DNA from: Deltaproteobacteria bacterium
Lineage (GTDB): Bacteria; Desulfobacterota; Desulfobacteria; Desulfobacterales; B30-G6
Direction of reading: 5' to 3'
DNA: 7,896 nt
Assembly (NCBI GenBank): GCA_003647375.1
Contig: QMMS01000215.1
Location: forward strand, 1-7,896
Shown here piece after piece: positions 7,270 through 7,896 of this stretch. Numbering within the stretch: position 1 is the first letter of the stretch; the number at the start of each line of letters is the position of its first letter. Below the pieces are notes generated by a model. That model had not been told where the DNA came from and searched no databases. It saw only the letters and a list, made by a program, of their open reading frames with translations. Both the position numbers and the translations under genes were made by a program.

Positions 7270-7824
7270 TCATGCATGACCCGGTGTGTCGGATAGGAGT
7301 ATCGGGTCGATTCCCAGCAATCTCACCGAAGCATGCCATCGCTTATCAACCTTACATTCAAAGATGATTTTATCATCAACAGGACACGTCAACCACGTAT
7401 TCTGTAATATTTCGGCCTCCAGCTGCCCCTGCCCCCAGCCGGCGCAACCAAGTGCGATCAGGAAGGTTTGCGGCCCTTCACCCTTTGCGATCGCCTCAAT
7501 AAGATCCATGGTGTTGCTCATGGCCAGCGTCGGTGTAATCATGATACAACCCTCCCAAGAGAACGGCTCTCCATGTATGATAAATATTTCATTTTCATGA
7601 ACCGGCCCACCGATATGGAGGGGTATCATGGCTGCCGAGGCTGTACATTCAATCTTCAGCTCTCTAAAGACGGAAGCGGCCGTAAGGGAAGGTATCACAC
7701 GATTTACAACGATACCCAGCGCCCCATCCTCTGTATGCTCCAACATACATGTTACGGTGTGAGAAAAATTGAAATCCAGCATGGATGGCATGGCGATGAG
7801 AAACTGCCCCTTCAATGTGTCCAT
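7270..7824 (-). CDS. yqgE: YqgE/AlgH family protein (UPF0301)
   Basis: The 184-residue protein has the usual length of the YqgE/AlgH family. Its hallmarks appear in order: GQFLIAMPSM (6-15), HTVTCMLEH (22-30), GALGIVVNR (34-42), GGPV (72-75) and the strongest block, ALGCAGWGQGQLEAEI (124-139), followed by NTWL (142-145). The family is widespread in Gram-negative bacteria and was named for a suggested link to alginate regulation in Pseudomonas. Its biochemical role is not settled, so none is assigned. It is cytoplasmic by sequence. The ATG at 7824 keeps the conserved N-terminus intact; the ribosome site is weak (GGAAC about 9 nt upstream). It converges with the small Cys-rich gene, the two being 66 nt apart. 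The upstream region runs off the window, so its promoter and operon partners cannot be judged. Confidence 0.93.
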   Translation of the reverse strand: MDTLKGQFLIAMPSMLDFNFSHTVTCMLEHTEDGALGIVVNRVIPSLTAASVFRELKIECTASAAMIPLHIGGPVHENEIFIIHGEPFSWEGCIMITPTLAMSNTMDLIEAIAKGEGPQTFLIALGCAGWGQGQLEAEILQNTWLTCPVDDKIIFECKVDKRWHASVRLLGIDPILLSDTPGHA

Positions 7825-7896
7825 TTTCGGTTCGTTCCATTCTTAAACTGCATTAAGCCCCAACCCGGATAAACCGGAAAGGATAACAAATATCCA

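Noticed and set aside
7853..7896. Minus-strand end reading WIFVILSGLSGVGA then stop, vaguely like a RapZ-type nucleotide-binding N-terminus.
   Set aside because: Only 14 codons are visible, the stop follows at once, and the resemblance is too short to mean anything.
1..7896. CRISPR array, tRNA, rRNA or riboswitch.
   Set aside because: No regularly spaced direct repeats, no cloverleaf-like sequence and no recognisable aptamer core were seen on either strand by eye.

Overview
The window has the look of a mid-GC, Gram-negative, anaerobic-type bacterial chromosome. The best guess is a Desulfobacterota (sulfate-reducing 'deltaproteobacterial') genome. The grounds are the gene repertoire, a palindromic intergenic repeat of a kind I associate with Desulfobacteraceae-like genomes, and a small four-cysteine protein of a type I associate with the same group. 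This assignment is inference from memory; no rRNA or marker gene is present.

Layout, left to right. (1) A complete copper-exporting P1B-type ATPase (copA, +) with two N-terminal metal-binding domains occupies the first 2.5 kb and is closed by a strong intrinsic terminator. (2) A stand-alone + strand gene follows, encoding a 187-residue protein with SLOG/YpsA-like nucleotide-binding motifs. (3) The convergent gap after it holds an AT-rich imperfect palindrome of about 160 bp, which is not coding. (4) A minus-strand two-gene unit fills 3430-6609. Its promoter-proximal gene encodes a large dynamin-like GTPase, and a ParA/Soj-type ATPase follows 102 nt downstream. (5) The 372-nt gap upstream of that unit contains a -35/-10 promoter candidate for the GTPase. 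It also contains a 179-bp MITE-like palindrome with near-perfect 21-bp terminal inverted repeats and a flanking TTA duplication. (6) A 52-residue Cys/Lys-rich + strand gene follows, too short for usual ORF cut-offs, with its own terminator. (7) A minus-strand YqgE/AlgH-family gene completes the window.

The genes do not form one pathway. The unit most worth attention is the dynamin-like GTPase plus ParA-like ATPase pair: two NTPases of families that remodel membranes and position cargo on membrane or nucleoid, encoded together with no ParB and no recognisable parS. CopA is a free-standing copper-efflux gene with no copper regulator or chaperone in view. The two palindromic elements are of different types and both sit in intergenic gaps, so they have not interrupted any gene seen here.
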